From Weeksellaceae bacterium TAE3-ERU29 (lineage in GTDB: Bacteria > Bacteroidota > Bacteroidia > Flavobacteriales > Weeksellaceae): DNA of 64,000 bases. Shown here piece after piece: positions 35,361 through 44,760 of this stretch. The stretch's first letter is position 1; the number at the start of each line of letters is the position of its first letter. Below the pieces are notes generated by a model. The model did not search any database. It had not been told where the DNA came from and saw only the letters and a list, made by a program, of their open reading frames with translations. A program made the translations under genes and the position numbers. Location of the stretch: the NCBI GenBank assembly GCA_019218445.1, contig JAHUUM010000002.1, forward strand, positions 101,848 to 165,847. The letters are read 5' to 3'.

Positions 35361-36892
35361 ACTCTTTCTATAATTATATCTCCTGTCATTTCTTCCGGAA
35401 CTTCAACCCCTATCCACTTTAAGAAACTTGGTGCTAAATCTCCTAATTTTCCGTCTTTTATTTTTGCATCATTATTTGGCGAGATAAAGAAGAACGGTAC
35501 AGGATTGGTTGTGTGCTGTGTATTTGGTGTTCCATCCGGATTAATCATCATATCAGAGTTTCCATGATCTGCAATAATGGCAACACTATATCCGTTTTCT
35601 AAAGCAACTTTTGTTACTTCTTCTGCACATTTATCTACAGTTTCACACGCTTTTACAGCAGCCTCAAAAACTCCGGTATGTCCTACCATATCCGCATTAG
35701 CAAAATTTAAACAAACAAAATCAGCCTCTTGTTTTTTAAGTTCCGGAATGATTTCATCTTTAATACAATTTGCGGCCATTTCCGGTTTTAAATCATAAGT
35801 TGCAACATCTTTTGGAGAATTACATAAAATTCTGCTTTCTCCTTCAAAAGGCTCTTCAAGTCCTCCAGAGAAAAAGAATGTAACGTGCGGATATTTTTCT
35901 GTTTCTGCAATTCTGATTTGCTTTTTACCGGCAGCTTCTAAAACCTCTCCCATTGTATTCTTTATAGTATCTTCTCTATAAATTACATGAATATCTTCGA
36001 AAGTTTCATCATAGCTTGTCATTGTTAAAAAATACAAATCAAGTGCTTTCATATTCTGTTCAGGGAAATCTTTAATACATAAAGCCTCTGTAATTTGTCT
36101 TGGACGGTCTGTACGGAAATTAAAGAATAAAACTACATCGCCGTCTTTTATTTTTGCGATAGGTTCTCCATTTTCATCTGTACAAACAATTGGTTTTATA
36201 AACTCATCTGTAACATCATTGTCATAAGATGCTTGAATTACTTCTAACGGATTTGTAGTTTTCTCGCCTACTCCGTTAACCATAACATCATAAGCCAACT
36301 TCACTCTATCCCAACGTTTATCTCTATCCATTGCATAATATCTACCAACAATAGACGCTAATTTCCCTACGTTTTCTTTGCCTGAATTTATAATTTCTTC
36401 AACAAACTTTTTTCCACTTTTTGGGTCGCAATCACGTCCGTCTGTAAAAGCATGAACGTACACGTTATCTGTGATTCCATACTCTTTTGTAGCTTTTAAT
36501 AAACCTTCTAAATGCTGAATGTGGGAGTGAACTCCTCCATCTGATAACAGCCCGATAAAATGTAAATCTCGGTTATTGTTTTTAGCAAAATCAAATGCTT
36601 TTTTAAGTTCTTCTTGCTCAGATAGTGTACCATTTTCTATAGCCAAATTAATTTTAGCTAAGTTTTGATAAACTACACGCCCTGCTCCAATGTTCATATG
36701 CCCTACTTCTGAGTTTCCCATCTGCCCCTCAGGTAAACCTACTGCCATTCCGGAAGTATTAAGCTCAGCATGAGGGTATTTCTCATAACAAGAATCAATA
36801 AATGGTGTTTTTGCCTGCGCTATCGCAGAGACTTTAGCGTCTTGGGTTTCACCCCAACCGTCTAAAATCATTAAAATTACTTTTGAATTCAT
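35357..36892 (-). CDS. gpmI: 2,3-bisphosphoglycerate-independent phosphoglycerate mutase
   Basis: A 511-aa Mn-dependent enzyme that converts 3- to 2-phosphoglycerate in glycolysis. The alkaline-phosphatase-like core has Asp11 (MILDGWGE) and the catalytic Ser61 in MGNSEVGHMNIGAG. Later metal ligands are in NFANADMVGHTG and IIADHGNSD. The length is standard. Confidence 0.97.
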   Translation of the reverse strand: MNSKVILMILDGWGETQDAKVSAIAQAKTPFIDSCYEKYPHAELNTSGMAVGLPEGQMGNSEVGHMNIGAGRVVYQNLAKINLAIENGTLSEQEELKKAFDFAKNNNRDLHFIGLLSDGGVHSHIQHLEGLLKATKEYGITDNVYVHAFTDGRDCDPKSGKKFVEEIINSGKENVGKLASIVGRYYAMDRDKRWDRVKLAYDVMVNGVGEKTTNPLEVIQASYDNDVTDEFIKPIVCTDENGEPIAKIKDGDVVLFFNFRTDRPRQITEALCIKDFPEQNMKALDLYFLTMTSYDETFEDIHVIYREDTIKNTMGEVLEAAGKKQIRIAETEKYPHVTFFFSGGLEEPFEGESRILCNSPKDVATYDLKPEMAANCIKDEIIPELKKQEADFVCLNFANADMVGHTGVFEAAVKACETVDKCAEEVTKVALENGYSVAIIADHGNSDMMINPDGTPNTQHTTNPVPFFFISPNNDAKIKDGKLGDLAPSFLKWIGVEVPEEMTGDIIIERV

Positions 36893-37020
36893 AATATCTA
36901 TACTTTTTACTTTTGAAGTTACAAATTTAAGAAATAGTCCTGCTATAATAAGAACAAATTGACATTTATTAGTTTATTTGGATAAAGTATAGGTTATAAA
37001 CCTCATTACTAAGCACTATT

Positions 37021-38508
37021 TTACAGCCAGTGTCTGTATTTTTCACAGATACGCTTTATACTTTTTGACATCAATTTTTGAAGTTCAGAATAATTTGCGG
37101 TAGAAAAATAAATATTTCCTCCGGCTGTGGAAATAAATATTGTACCAAGATTTGTTTTTTTCTGCCAAAAGAAACGCTTAGTTTCTATTTTTTGAATTTT
37201 TTCTATCGGTATAATAGTATTGGAAATATCCCACACTCCTGATTTTATATTCAGGTAATCATCATTAAACTTTAGTTGGGAATTTTTATAGTTAAAATAA
37301 CTAAGTAAACTTACAGCACAGCAGTATACTATGATTAGAGGTAGCCAATCATAAAGTCTTTCTTGAAAAAAAATAGTAATTATTAGGATAGGAATGATTA
37401 TAAAAAATACAAGTTTCATGAAGAACTTTCTTATATTGGCATGAATAGTATTTTGAAAAGGAGAAATTTCCCCAAAAATAGATATGATTAATTGCTCTTT
37501 GTCCTTTGTTTTACAGGCAGGAATAATATAGCTATTTTTGCTTTTTTTAGTGTCTTGTCCTATTTGATGAAATTTAATGCCTAAAATATTCCATTTTTTC
37601 TGAATCCAGTTTTGTTTAGTGATTAAATATTGGATTTTTCTTATGGATATAATGCTGTTTTTTGTTTCGATAAGTCCGTAAGACAGATTTAATTTTTGCC
37701 CTTTTTGCTGTAATTGAAGGTTGTAATATCTATATAAATGAATGACAATATTTGAAATTATAATTAAAATAAATATAGAAATGAACACAATTATTGTAAG
37801 AAATATAAGAGAGTTTTCTACTAATATACTGTTCAATTTACTATCAAAATACAGTGATATTTCTTCCTCATCAAAGAATTCATTAATTTGGTCTATGATA
37901 TAATACAATCCCACCAATAATAAGCTGAAACTACGAATATAATTACTTGTTACTGCATATCTTAACAAATTAATTGGCGTAATTTGTAGTAGATAAGATT
38001 TTTTATTCTCGGTATTTTCTTCATTTTTTACTTTTGGATTGGCTTCAGAAACCAACAAATAATTCCTGATAGCTGTGGCCTTTGCATGACTTATTGCCTT
38101 TAGCTGTACGTCATCTTTGGTAGAACCTTGTGAATCCACTTTAAGAGAATAAACATTAAAAATACGCTGTAGAATTGTTTGACTAAGATTAATATCTTGC
38201 ACTTTATCCCGATGTATTCTTAATTGTTTTCTGTTTAATATACCGGATTCAATTACAAATTCAGCATTTTTTGTGTCAATAAAATAGGTGAAACGTAAAT
38301 ACCGAAGAATATTTACAATAAGCATTATTATAAGTCCCCCAATGATTATTGAAATTATAGGGATATTCATTTTTTTATTGAAGATTAAAGGAATTAATAG
38401 TACCCATAAGTTCTTTATACTTTTCATCAAATTGAAACCAAAATGAACGATAATTCCAATCAATTCTTCACGCTGAGGTGTATCGAAAATATTGTTTTTA
38501 TTCTTCAT
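37021..38508 (-). CDS. PH domain (bPH2) membrane protein, YdbT-like
   Basis: A 495-aa membrane protein with paired hydrophobic segments near residues 25-65, 180-210, 225-260 and 360-400. bPH2 domains lie between them, each with the sign KIQ..E or RDKVQDINLSQTILQRIF. It is paired with the shorter YdbS-like gene, whose stop it overlaps by 11 bp. Genes of this pair occur in many bacteria and their role is not established. Confidence 0.85.
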   Translation of the reverse strand: MKNKNNIFDTPQREELIGIIVHFGFNLMKSIKNLWVLLIPLIFNKKMNIPIISIIIGGLIIMLIVNILRYLRFTYFIDTKNAEFVIESGILNRKQLRIHRDKVQDINLSQTILQRIFNVYSLKVDSQGSTKDDVQLKAISHAKATAIRNYLLVSEANPKVKNEENTENKKSYLLQITPINLLRYAVTSNYIRSFSLLLVGLYYIIDQINEFFDEEEISLYFDSKLNSILVENSLIFLTIIVFISIFILIIISNIVIHLYRYYNLQLQQKGQKLNLSYGLIETKNSIISIRKIQYLITKQNWIQKKWNILGIKFHQIGQDTKKSKNSYIIPACKTKDKEQLIISIFGEISPFQNTIHANIRKFFMKLVFFIIIPILIITIFFQERLYDWLPLIIVYCCAVSLLSYFNYKNSQLKFNDDYLNIKSGVWDISNTIIPIEKIQKIETKRFFWQKKTNLGTIFISTAGGNIYFSTANYSELQKLMSKSIKRICEKYRHWL

Positions 38509-39028
38509 CAGTAGAAATTAGAGAAGTTTCATTATCATCATCTATATGATTTAATAAGAAAGAATTATGCTTTTTTGCTGTTTCATACTTTAATCCATTA
38601 ATCGCTAATGTTTCATCATTTCCTGCCGTGTAAACGACCAGAGAACCTAATCCAAATTTTTTAGAAATCCAGCCTTGGTCTAAACTTGTGTGCTGAACAC
38701 GAGTTAACGGAACTATTTCGGTAGTTTCTAAAAACAAACCTGAATAATAGATAATAAAATTTTCTGTAATAGCATATTTCCTTTTCTGAATTTCCTTTTT
38801 AGAATATATAATCCAACTTCCACAAATAATTGTCCACCCAATAATTGAAAGAAAGCTGTAAAGCAAAGGAAAATCAGTTACTATAGCTCCTATGATAATT
38901 CCAATGAATACAATTAAATATGTAATTACTAAATTCAGCCATTTTACGTAAATATATTTTTTCTCAATTCTCTCATAAGGAATTTTATTAAAATCTATAA
39001 ATACATTATTTTTTCTGTCTTCAGTCAT
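38498..39028 (-). CDS. PH domain (bPH2) membrane protein, YdbS-like
   Basis: A 176-aa protein with two membrane helices (~30-75) and one bPH2 domain (EIVPLTRVQHTSLDQGWISK, then FGLGSLVVYTAGN). I start it at 39028 (MTEDRKNNVF), because the longer frame adds 27 residues of poor quality. It overlaps the YdbT-like gene by 11 bp, so the two are one operon. Confidence 0.82.
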   Translation of the reverse strand: MTEDRKNNVFIDFNKIPYERIEKKYIYVKWLNLVITYLIVFIGIIIGAIVTDFPLLYSFLSIIGWTIICGSWIIYSKKEIQKRKYAITENFIIYYSGLFLETTEIVPLTRVQHTSLDQGWISKKFGLGSLVVYTAGNDETLAINGLKYETAKKHNSFLLNHIDDDNETSLISTDEE

Positions 39029-39134
39029 GAATTTCTTCTTTGTAACAAAAATAACTATAATTCTTATACGCTCTAAGTTTAGATTTAATAATTCTCCAAA
39101 AAATAACAAATAAAATTATAATTTACTACTGAGA

Positions 39135-40151
39135 TCAACCGTTATTTAGTTTTAAATCTCCCCATTTTATCCAACCTATTTTACGCATTCCCTCACAAAT
39201 TAAAAGGCAAATAATTGCCGGAGCTACAAAGTGTAATAGACCAATGGCTAAAAAAACTTTTGAACTGTTTCCCATAGCTTCTAATGTTCCTATTTGTCCA
39301 ACAAATCCACTTGTTCCCATTCCTGCTCCCGATGGCACATTCAACATTTTAAAACCAATAGTAGCAATCGGTCCTAAAATAGCACTTGCAATAATAGGTG
39401 GAATCCATATTTTAGGATTTTTCACAATATTGGATAATTGCAACATACTTGTTCCTAAACCTTGACTTATAAATCCGCCCCATCCGTTTTCTCTATAACT
39501 CATCACGGCAAACCCTATCATTTGAGCACAACAACCCACTGTGGCTGCTCCCGCAGAAATACCACTTAATGATAATGCAATTGCAATCGCCGCACTGGAA
39601 ATAGGTAAGGTAAGTAATATGCCCATAATAACCGCTACAATAATTCCCATTAAAAAAGGTTGTAAGTCCACTGCCCACTCAATAAAAGCACCCACTTGCT
39701 CCATTCCGGATTGAATATAAGGCCCTGTAAATTGTGCAATCCCAAGTCCTACAAATAAGGTTACTGCCGGAGTAATTATAATATCCACCGGTGTAGTTTT
39801 ACTCACTATTTTCCCTATTTCAGTAGCAAATAAAACAGCAACAAAACAACCAACCGGACCGCCAAGACTTGCTCCTGAAAGTCCTACAACCGCTACAGAA
39901 ACCAATACTAAAATTGGCGCTTGTAATACATAAGCTACTCCAACACCTATTGCTGCTCCCATAGCAGATTGCGCAATACTTCCAAAATTAATGAGCCACT
40001 CTAAATCAAGCCATTGTCCTACACTTTTAAAAATTAAACCTACAATTAAAGAACCGAAAAGCCCTAATGCCATTGCATTTAAGGCTTCTATTCCATATTT
40101 TTTAAGACTGACTTCTATATTTTTACGTGCTAAAAATTCTTGGATTTGCAT
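39135..40151 (-). CDS. PTS_EIIC_2 family membrane protein (PfoR-like), orphan
   Basis: A 338-aa protein with about nine to ten hydrophobic segments, rich in Gly and Ala. Signatures of the PTS_EIIC_2 family include SGASLGGPVGCFVAVLFATE, LPISSAAIAIALSLSG and MGTSGFVGQIGTLE. No EIIA, EIIB, HPr or sugar gene is near, so sugar phosphotransfer is doubtful. It may be a transporter of another kind. Monocistronic. Confidence 0.8.
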   Translation of the reverse strand: MQIQEFLARKNIEVSLKKYGIEALNAMALGLFGSLIVGLIFKSVGQWLDLEWLINFGSIAQSAMGAAIGVGVAYVLQAPILVLVSVAVVGLSGASLGGPVGCFVAVLFATEIGKIVSKTTPVDIIITPAVTLFVGLGIAQFTGPYIQSGMEQVGAFIEWAVDLQPFLMGIIVAVIMGILLTLPISSAAIAIALSLSGISAGAATVGCCAQMIGFAVMSYRENGWGGFISQGLGTSMLQLSNIVKNPKIWIPPIIASAILGPIATIGFKMLNVPSGAGMGTSGFVGQIGTLEAMGNSSKVFLAIGLLHFVAPAIICLLICEGMRKIGWIKWGDLKLNNG

Positions 40152-40349
40152 TGTTAAAAGAGTTTTTCAAATATAAATAAATTCTTTTGTCTTTTGGATT
40201 TAGCTTTTTGTACTTATTCCAATCATATATCTGATTTTCAATTTTGCAGGTTTACATATCAATCTTATGGGATCTTCTCAATCCCAATATAAATAGATAA
40301 AAATGGAACCTCTAAATGATTTGATATTGTATTAAGTAACAGTTCATTA

Positions 40350-41069
40350 TCAAAGTTTTATTATTAAGTCAATTAATAGTCCAATAAAAACTACCGTAAT
40401 AATAAATAAAATTACCCCTAAAATATATGCGATGAAAGACTTAAAATAATTTTTCACTTTTGATTTATCATAGAAATCTGCAATAGCAAAACTCGTGTAA
40501 AAAAAAGCAACCAAACCTCCTATTTGAAATAATTCGACATGAAAAACACCTTGAAAAAGTGAAAAAAAAGAAAAAATCAACATACCAATACCCATAACAA
40601 AGCATAGAAGGATAAGTATTTCATAAAAATTATATTGGTATTTTTTAAAAAACAGTTTTATGAAGGAAGCAATGAAAACCCCCATTAGAATATTTGCATA
40701 ACCATAATTTTCTTGTATCCATATCATCAGTTTTCCTACTGTGGATTTTTTGAAATTATTTTGTGGAATATATTGTTCTTCAATTTGAAAGTAATGATTG
40801 ATCATGGAATAAACTAAAGATGTGATAACTATAAAAATAATTGGTTTTACAAGTCTATTTCTATCATCAAATAGAAATTCACGAACGGCTTTTCCAGGTC
40901 GAATACATAATTCTTTAATTGTATAGAATATTCCTTTATCGAGATTTAATACACTACTAATTTCACTCCAAATATACTTTCTATCAATTCGCTGTAGAGA
41001 AGTTGAAGGACCACAATTTGGACAATAATTTTGAGTTATTTCTGTATTACAATTTTCACAAAAAGCCAT
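40350..41069 (-). CDS. DUF3667 membrane protein with N-terminal zinc ribbon
   Basis: A 239-aa protein. A zinc ribbon (CENCNTEITQNYCPNC, residues 4-19) is followed by the DUF3667 signature (LDKGIFYTIKELCIRPGKAV, then REFLFDDRNRLVKP). Four or five membrane helices follow. It lies 5 bp after the 84-aa membrane gene and shares its promoter repeat. Function unknown. Confidence 0.82.
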   Translation of the reverse strand: MAFCENCNTEITQNYCPNCGPSTSLQRIDRKYIWSEISSVLNLDKGIFYTIKELCIRPGKAVREFLFDDRNRLVKPIIFIVITSLVYSMINHYFQIEEQYIPQNNFKKSTVGKLMIWIQENYGYANILMGVFIASFIKLFFKKYQYNFYEILILLCFVMGIGMLIFSFFSLFQGVFHVELFQIGGLVAFFYTSFAIADFYDKSKVKNYFKSFIAYILGVILFIITVVFIGLLIDLIIKL

Positions 41070-41074
41070 AATGC

Positions 41075-41329
41075 TTATTTTAGATTTCTCCTTTTCAGAA
41101 AACTCTCAATTTCCGATTTTTTATATTTGTTTTTGGTTGCTAATTTATAGATAACATATAAAAGAATTAATATAAGAAAGATACTAAAGTTAGTTGACAT
41201 AACACTGTAAATTAAAATTCCAATCAAAACCCCAATTAAAACTGCATCCATAATCTGACCTGTTCTAATTTTTTTAGCTTCCTTTAATAACTCTTCGTCA
41301 GTTAATTCATTTAATTGCTTTTTATTCAT
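41075..41329 (-). CDS. Small two-helix membrane protein
   Basis: An 84-aa protein with a helical N-terminus (NELTDEELLKEAKKIRTG). One long or two short hydrophobic segments follow (ILIYSVMSTNFSIFLILILL), then a basic tail. It lies directly downstream of promoter repeat R1 and upstream of the DUF3667 gene. Not recognised. Confidence 0.6.
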   Translation of the reverse strand: MNKKQLNELTDEELLKEAKKIRTGQIMDAVLIGVLIGILIYSVMSTNFSIFLILILLYVIYKLATKNKYKKSEIESFLKRRNLK

Positions 41330-41353
41330 TTTTCACCTTTTTGTTTAATTGCT

Positions 41354-41465
41354 GATAACACCCAAATATACGTAATTACCTCTTATACTCAAACAAAATC
41401 ATAAAAAAACAACATATTATTTTTCAATACAATAGATAAAGATAATCTTACGTATTTTAAATTAT
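41354..41465 (-). repeat. Promoter-carrying repeat R1
   Basis: This is one of four ~110-145 bp related repeats (R1-R4). On the minus strand it holds TTTG (41390-41393), 19 nt, then TATATTTG (41363-41370), a consensus Bacteroidetes promoter that reads into the 84-aa gene. The -7 box runs directly into GGGTGTTATCAGC. Confidence 0.8.
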
Positions 41466-41479
41466 CTAGCATTTTTTAA

Positions 41480-41695
41480 ACTAAAAAACAACAAATAACC
41501 GCCAAATTAAATGATGCTTTCAAAACCTCTGCACCTGATATCACAACTTACACCAATGGCATAAAACAAGTATATAATTCATATAACGACAATCGATATT
41601 TTACATTGGGATTAAGTTACAAATTCGGAAATCAAAAAATCCGTGTAAAAGAAAAAGAATTGGGTAATGAAGAGGAATTAAAAAGGGTGAAGTAA
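41480..41695 (+). pseudogene. C-terminal remnant of an outer-membrane beta-barrel protein
   Basis: The frame is open without a start codon and ends at TAA 41693-41695. It reads AKLNDAFKTSAPDITTYTNG, then YFTLGLSYKFGNQKIRVKEK and ELGNEEELKRVK. This matches the extreme C-terminus of TonB-dependent-receptor-like barrels (OMP_b-brl_3 type). About 70 codons remain; the rest of the gene is absent upstream, where repeat R1 abuts it. A terminator follows. Confidence 0.8.
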
Positions 41696-41734
41696 GTGTT
41701 TACTTATTAAATAAGAGTTTTTTATAAATGATAG

Positions 41735-41762
41735 AAGCGGGGCTTTCGTCCCGCTTTTTTTG
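41735..41762 (+). terminator. Terminator of the beta-barrel remnant
   Basis: AAGCGGG (41735-41741) pairs with CCCGCTT (41750-41756), followed by a T run. A decayed version of the same hairpin follows repeat R2 at about 43370-43395. Confidence 0.85.
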
Positions 41763-41814
41763 TTGTGCTATTTTGTTTTAAGATTATTTGTTTTTGAACA
41801 GTAAAGTGTGTATT

Positions 41815-42480
41815 TCAGTTATTAAAAATATTCCCTAAAATCCCCAAATTAAGCAACATAAAACCACTAATAATCATAACAAATATTGCAAACTTTTTGA
41901 TATCATTCAATTCACGTCCTTCTTTTAAAATCAGTCGTCTAAAATCAGTTGATATTAAACTTAACAAAGCGGTCAAGAATAACAATCCAACTGCTGTTAA
42001 TATTCCATTTCCAATTGGAATGCCTTCTTTTTCGCCAAGAAAGAAAGGAATAAAATCAGTTAAAAAAAGTAAATTCCAAACCACTATTGCTCCAATTGCA
42101 ACCGATTTTTTGATAGGAAATCCGCCTTGCTTTTGCTTTCCAATTATTTGCCGGTCAGTAGTACTTATTTCGGAATTAATATTATTTAAAAACCCTGTCT
42201 CTTTTATTTGATTAAGCACTTCCTTTGGGTTTTTAAACGTCCAAAAAATCACTTTCTGTTTATAGTTAGGTACTCTGTGATTAATTTTAATTCCTTGTCC
42301 AATTATTGGGATTTGACTATACGTTTCGACTGAAATGATATCTTGAGGTTGAAAAACTAAACTTCCAATAATTGAAGCATCTAATTCTAATCTACCTTTA
42401 CTTACTTTTAAAGTTGCAAAAGGAAATGAAGCATTAGCCATTCCAATTCTTGCTCCACCTGTTAGTTTTATTTCATTCAT
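41815..42480 (-). CDS. Hypothetical membrane protein, cassette gene
   Basis: A 221-aa protein. Residues ~1-95 are beta-rich and PH-domain-like (ATLKVSKGRLELDASIIGSL ... PQDIISVETYS). After a linker come two hydrophobic segments (~125-150 and ~158-178) and a final one (~197-216). Palindromic repeat P1 with its promoter lies ~40 bp upstream. Not recognised. Confidence 0.65.
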   Translation of the reverse strand: MNEIKLTGGARIGMANASFPFATLKVSKGRLELDASIIGSLVFQPQDIISVETYSQIPIIGQGIKINHRVPNYKQKVIFWTFKNPKEVLNQIKETGFLNNINSEISTTDRQIIGKQKQGGFPIKKSVAIGAIVVWNLLFLTDFIPFFLGEKEGIPIGNGILTAVGLLFLTALLSLISTDFRRLILKEGRELNDIKKFAIFVMIISGFMLLNLGILGNIFNN

Positions 42481-42520
42481 TCTTGTTTTTCGTTTTCAAT
42501 TCAGGTGTTTGTTTTTTAAT

Positions 42521-42660
42521 GCGTCACAACGGTTGAGTATATATTTCAATTACGGAAATAAAAATACGGAATTTTCAGTGATATACAAAGAAGTAAGTTA
42601 AAAAACTGAATTTTCGGCAAGAAAATTCAATCCGTAATTGAATATACACATTGTTAGCTA
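42521..42660 (-). repeat. attC-like palindromic repeat P1 with promoter
   Basis: An imperfect palindrome of ~140 bp between two minus-strand genes. The ends TATATTTCAATTACGGA and TCCGTAATTGAATATA pair, and an inner TGAATTTTC/GAAAATTCA hairpin lies at 42607-42629. The GTTAGC end lies over the stop of the upstream gene. It includes TTTG (42586-42589), 19 nt, TATTTTTA (42559-42566) on the minus strand. Confidence 0.7.
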
Positions 42661-43151
42661 CAGTTTTTCCCCTTTTTTATAATGTTTCCCTCCATATCAT
42701 ATACTGTTGTATAATTGTCATTGTATTCTCTGCTTGAAACACCGAGCTTATCCAATAATTCATTTGCTTCTTTTCTTATTTCAATCCAATTTTCGTTATT
42801 GTCTATAAAATCCCAATCCCAAATTTCTGCTGGTATATCATCTGTTTTTTTCTTAAAAGAAATCAATTCGTTTCTAAATGAGTCGTGTATTATTCCATTC
42901 CTAAAAATTGTTTCAAAGCACACAGGCGTATATGCGTAGTCAATCTCTGATGCAAGTTCAGATATTGGCTCAAATACTGGACTCGCTAATTTTTCAAGTT
43001 CGTTTGTGGTTAAAGTGAAAAGTATTAATGAATTAATAAGATTTGTGTAATAAAAGTCAACACGTTTATCATGGTATTCGTCATTAAATTTTTCTGATTT
43101 TAAATCCAGAAACGACTTTTTTTTGTTTCCAAATATTGATTTCCAATTCAT
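42654..43151 (-). CDS. Hypothetical protein, cassette gene
   Basis: A 165-aa soluble, acidic protein beginning MNWKSIFGNKKKSFLDL. It has a helical middle (YTNLINSLILFTLTTNELEK), aromatic-rich DIPAEIWDWDFIDNNENW, and a C-terminal segment VYDMEGNIIKKGKNCS. The 43157 codon is TTG, so I start at the ATG at 43151. Promoter repeat R2 is upstream. The size and acidity recall small immunity-type proteins, but I recognise no family. Confidence 0.65.
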   Translation of the reverse strand: MNWKSIFGNKKKSFLDLKSEKFNDEYHDKRVDFYYTNLINSLILFTLTTNELEKLASPVFEPISELASEIDYAYTPVCFETIFRNGIIHDSFRNELISFKKKTDDIPAEIWDWDFIDNNENWIEIRKEANELLDKLGVSSREYNDNYTTVYDMEGNIIKKGKNCS

Positions 43152-43179
43152 TTTCAAGGTTCTTTCTGTTCAAATTGTG

Positions 43180-43322
43180 GCTAATACCCAAATATACGCA
43201 ATTACCTCCTATATCCAAATAAAATCATAAAAAAACAACTTATTAACTTTCAACACAATAGATAAAGACAATCTTACATATTTTAAATCATTTAATCAGT
43301 TTAATCACTAAAGATATTTCTT
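43180..43322 (-). repeat. Promoter-carrying repeat R2
   Basis: On the minus strand TTTG (43216-43219), 19 nt, TATATTTG (43189-43196), reading into the 165-aa gene. It is followed on its upper side by a short decayed barrel-gene end (GCAATGAATAAGAAGG) and a T-run hairpin. Confidence 0.8.
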
Positions 43323-43404
43323 ATACGCAATGAATAAGAAGGAGATATCGGTACGATTACGTCTGATAAAAGCGGAGCTCTCAATCCGTTTTTTTGTTAG
43401 TAAT

Positions 43405-43572
43405 TTATTTATGTGATTTTTTATTAAAAGGATATAATGCTATAATGATTAATAAAATTATTGCAATTAATGAAGCTACTTTTTTTGTTGAAGAATTTTC
43501 ACTTAATATGATGCTTATTGGGTATATACAAATCAATAATATTATTGATTTTAATATGATATCTTTTTTCAT
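43405..43572 (-). CDS. Small membrane protein (55 aa), cassette gene
   Basis: A 55-aa ORF, MKKDIILKSIILLICIYPIS then a short polar loop (SENSSTKK), a second hydrophobic segment VASLIAIILLIIIALYPF and the tail NKKSHK. Two membrane helices with positive ends are typical of a real small membrane protein. The overlapping 79-codon plus-strand frame has no such pattern. Not recognised. Confidence 0.6.
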   Translation of the reverse strand: MKKDIILKSIILLICIYPISIILSENSSTKKVASLIAIILLIIIALYPFNKKSHK

Positions 43573-43745
43573 TTTGATAATGTTTATGTTAAGCCATACA
43601 AAATTAAAAATTAGGTTTAAAAATTGTATATGAAATTAGCAATTTTTCATTTTATAAACTTACAGAAATGAAAATTGCAAGTAGAAACATAGAAAAACTA
43701 ATCTTTAATTTAGCAAGATAAACTGCTATTGCATATTATACGGTG

Positions 43746-43985
43746 TTATGCCACGTTATTAAAATAAGTCATTATCATTAATACACTTAAAATACCTAAG
43801 AATAAATATAATGCACTTTTATTCCATTTAAACTCCTTATCTTTTTTTAGAAACAAAAAAAGACTTATTAATATCATAAATCCAAGTAATGCTAATCTAT
43901 ATTTCCATTCTATTACGAATGTTTTAATTAACAAGTAATATAAAGCTAATAGAATGAATGGTAAAAGTCTAATAAACTTAATCAT
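43746..43985 (-). CDS. Small membrane protein (79 aa), cassette gene
   Basis: A 79-aa protein with three hydrophobic segments (LLPFILLALYYLLIKTFVIE; LALLGFMILISLFLFL; ALYLFLGILSVLMIMTYF). Its start overlaps the stop of the 41-aa upstream gene by 8 bp, so the two are probably coupled. The stop is followed by the sequence GTGGCATAACACCG (minus strand), which has the look of a cassette boundary. Function unknown. Confidence 0.65.
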   Translation of the reverse strand: MIKFIRLLPFILLALYYLLIKTFVIEWKYRLALLGFMILISLFLFLKKDKEFKWNKSALYLFLGILSVLMIMTYFNNVA

Positions 43986-44103
43986 TTATACAGTTTTTTA
44001 CTCTCTTAAGACCTTTTGAATATAATTCAGAAGTGATTGCGTATTCGTTTTTGTCCAACATAGGAACTTTCATTTTACATCTCCAGCAATATTTAATTTC
44101 CAT
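43978..44103 (-). CDS. Small CxxC protein (41 aa), cassette gene
   Basis: A 41-aa ORF, MEIKYCWRCKMKVPMLDKNE then YAITSELYSKGLKRVKNCIN and D. The CWRC pair near the start looks like half a zinc ribbon. The ATG lies 1 bp after the stop of the 116-aa lipoprotein gene and the end overlaps the next gene by 8 bp, so it is the middle gene of a three-gene cassette. I have seen similar short proteins annotated as hypothetical but know no function. Confidence 0.6.
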   Translation of the reverse strand: MEIKYCWRCKMKVPMLDKNEYAITSELYSKGLKRVKNCIND

Positions 44104-44104
44104 T

Positions 44105-44455
44105 TTAGTCAGATTTTAGTTCATTTTGTTTAACTTCTAGTCTTTCAGGATAATCTCCATTAAAATATGAAACAAATTGTTTTGTCAAAATTGCCTTATT
44201 ACCTGCTTTTGGAATTGAGCCTGAATATTTAAAATATAATGTGTCATTTTTCAATTCTACAATTCCCGAATAAACAGTTCCTTTCCGTTCTAATCCTCGA
44301 GATTCAAATTCAAAAGTTTTGTCTTTATAAACTCTTAAGTAAACCCAACCTAATGGTGCTTCTCTATCAGCTAAAAGTATTGTCTCTTTTTGCTTTTTTT
44401 CATTGCAAGAAACAAAGATTAAAATCGAAATAAATATGATGCTAATGTTATTCAT
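44105..44455 (-). CDS. Small lipoprotein (116 aa), cassette gene
   Basis: A 116-aa protein with a lipoprotein signal (MNNISIIFISILIFVSC, predicted lipidated Cys17), followed by a beta-rich domain (GWVYLRVYKDKTFEFESRG; GTVYSGIVELKNDTLYFKYS). It resembles the many small Bacteroidetes lipoproteins of unknown role. Promoter repeat R3 lies directly upstream. Confidence 0.7.
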   Translation of the reverse strand: MNNISIIFISILIFVSCNEKKQKETILLADREAPLGWVYLRVYKDKTFEFESRGLERKGTVYSGIVELKNDTLYFKYSGSIPKAGNKAILTKQFVSYFNGDYPERLEVKQNELKSD

Positions 44456-44466
44456 TTAAATGCATT

Positions 44467-44612
44467 ATAACACCCAAATATACGCAATCCCTTTCTATAT
44501 CCAAATAAAATCATAAAAAAATAACATATTAATTTTCAATGTAATAGATTAATATAACCTTACATATTTTAAATTATTTAATCAGTTTAATAAATAAAGA
44601 CATTTATTGATT
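44467..44612 (-). repeat. Promoter-carrying repeat R3
   Basis: On the minus strand TTTG (44502-44505), 19 nt, TATATTTG (44475-44482), reading into the 116-aa lipoprotein gene. The -7 box runs into GGGTGTTATAATGC. The rest of 44613-44760 has no gene and ends with GGCTAACATTGGC after the next stop. Confidence 0.8.
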
Positions 44613-44760
44613 ATATGAAATACGTAGTGAATAGGACAAGAAATATTTTAATATTTAATATAAATAATTAACTTAAATACAATGCTTTGCACAAAAAATG
44701 TACTACCTTTCAGTTTTAATCTTTCCTCTACATTTTGTATAGCCAATGTTAGCCATAATT

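Noticed and set aside
43394..43633. 79-codon plus-strand frame
   Set aside because: It is antisense to the 55-aa membrane protein gene, which has the better protein pattern.
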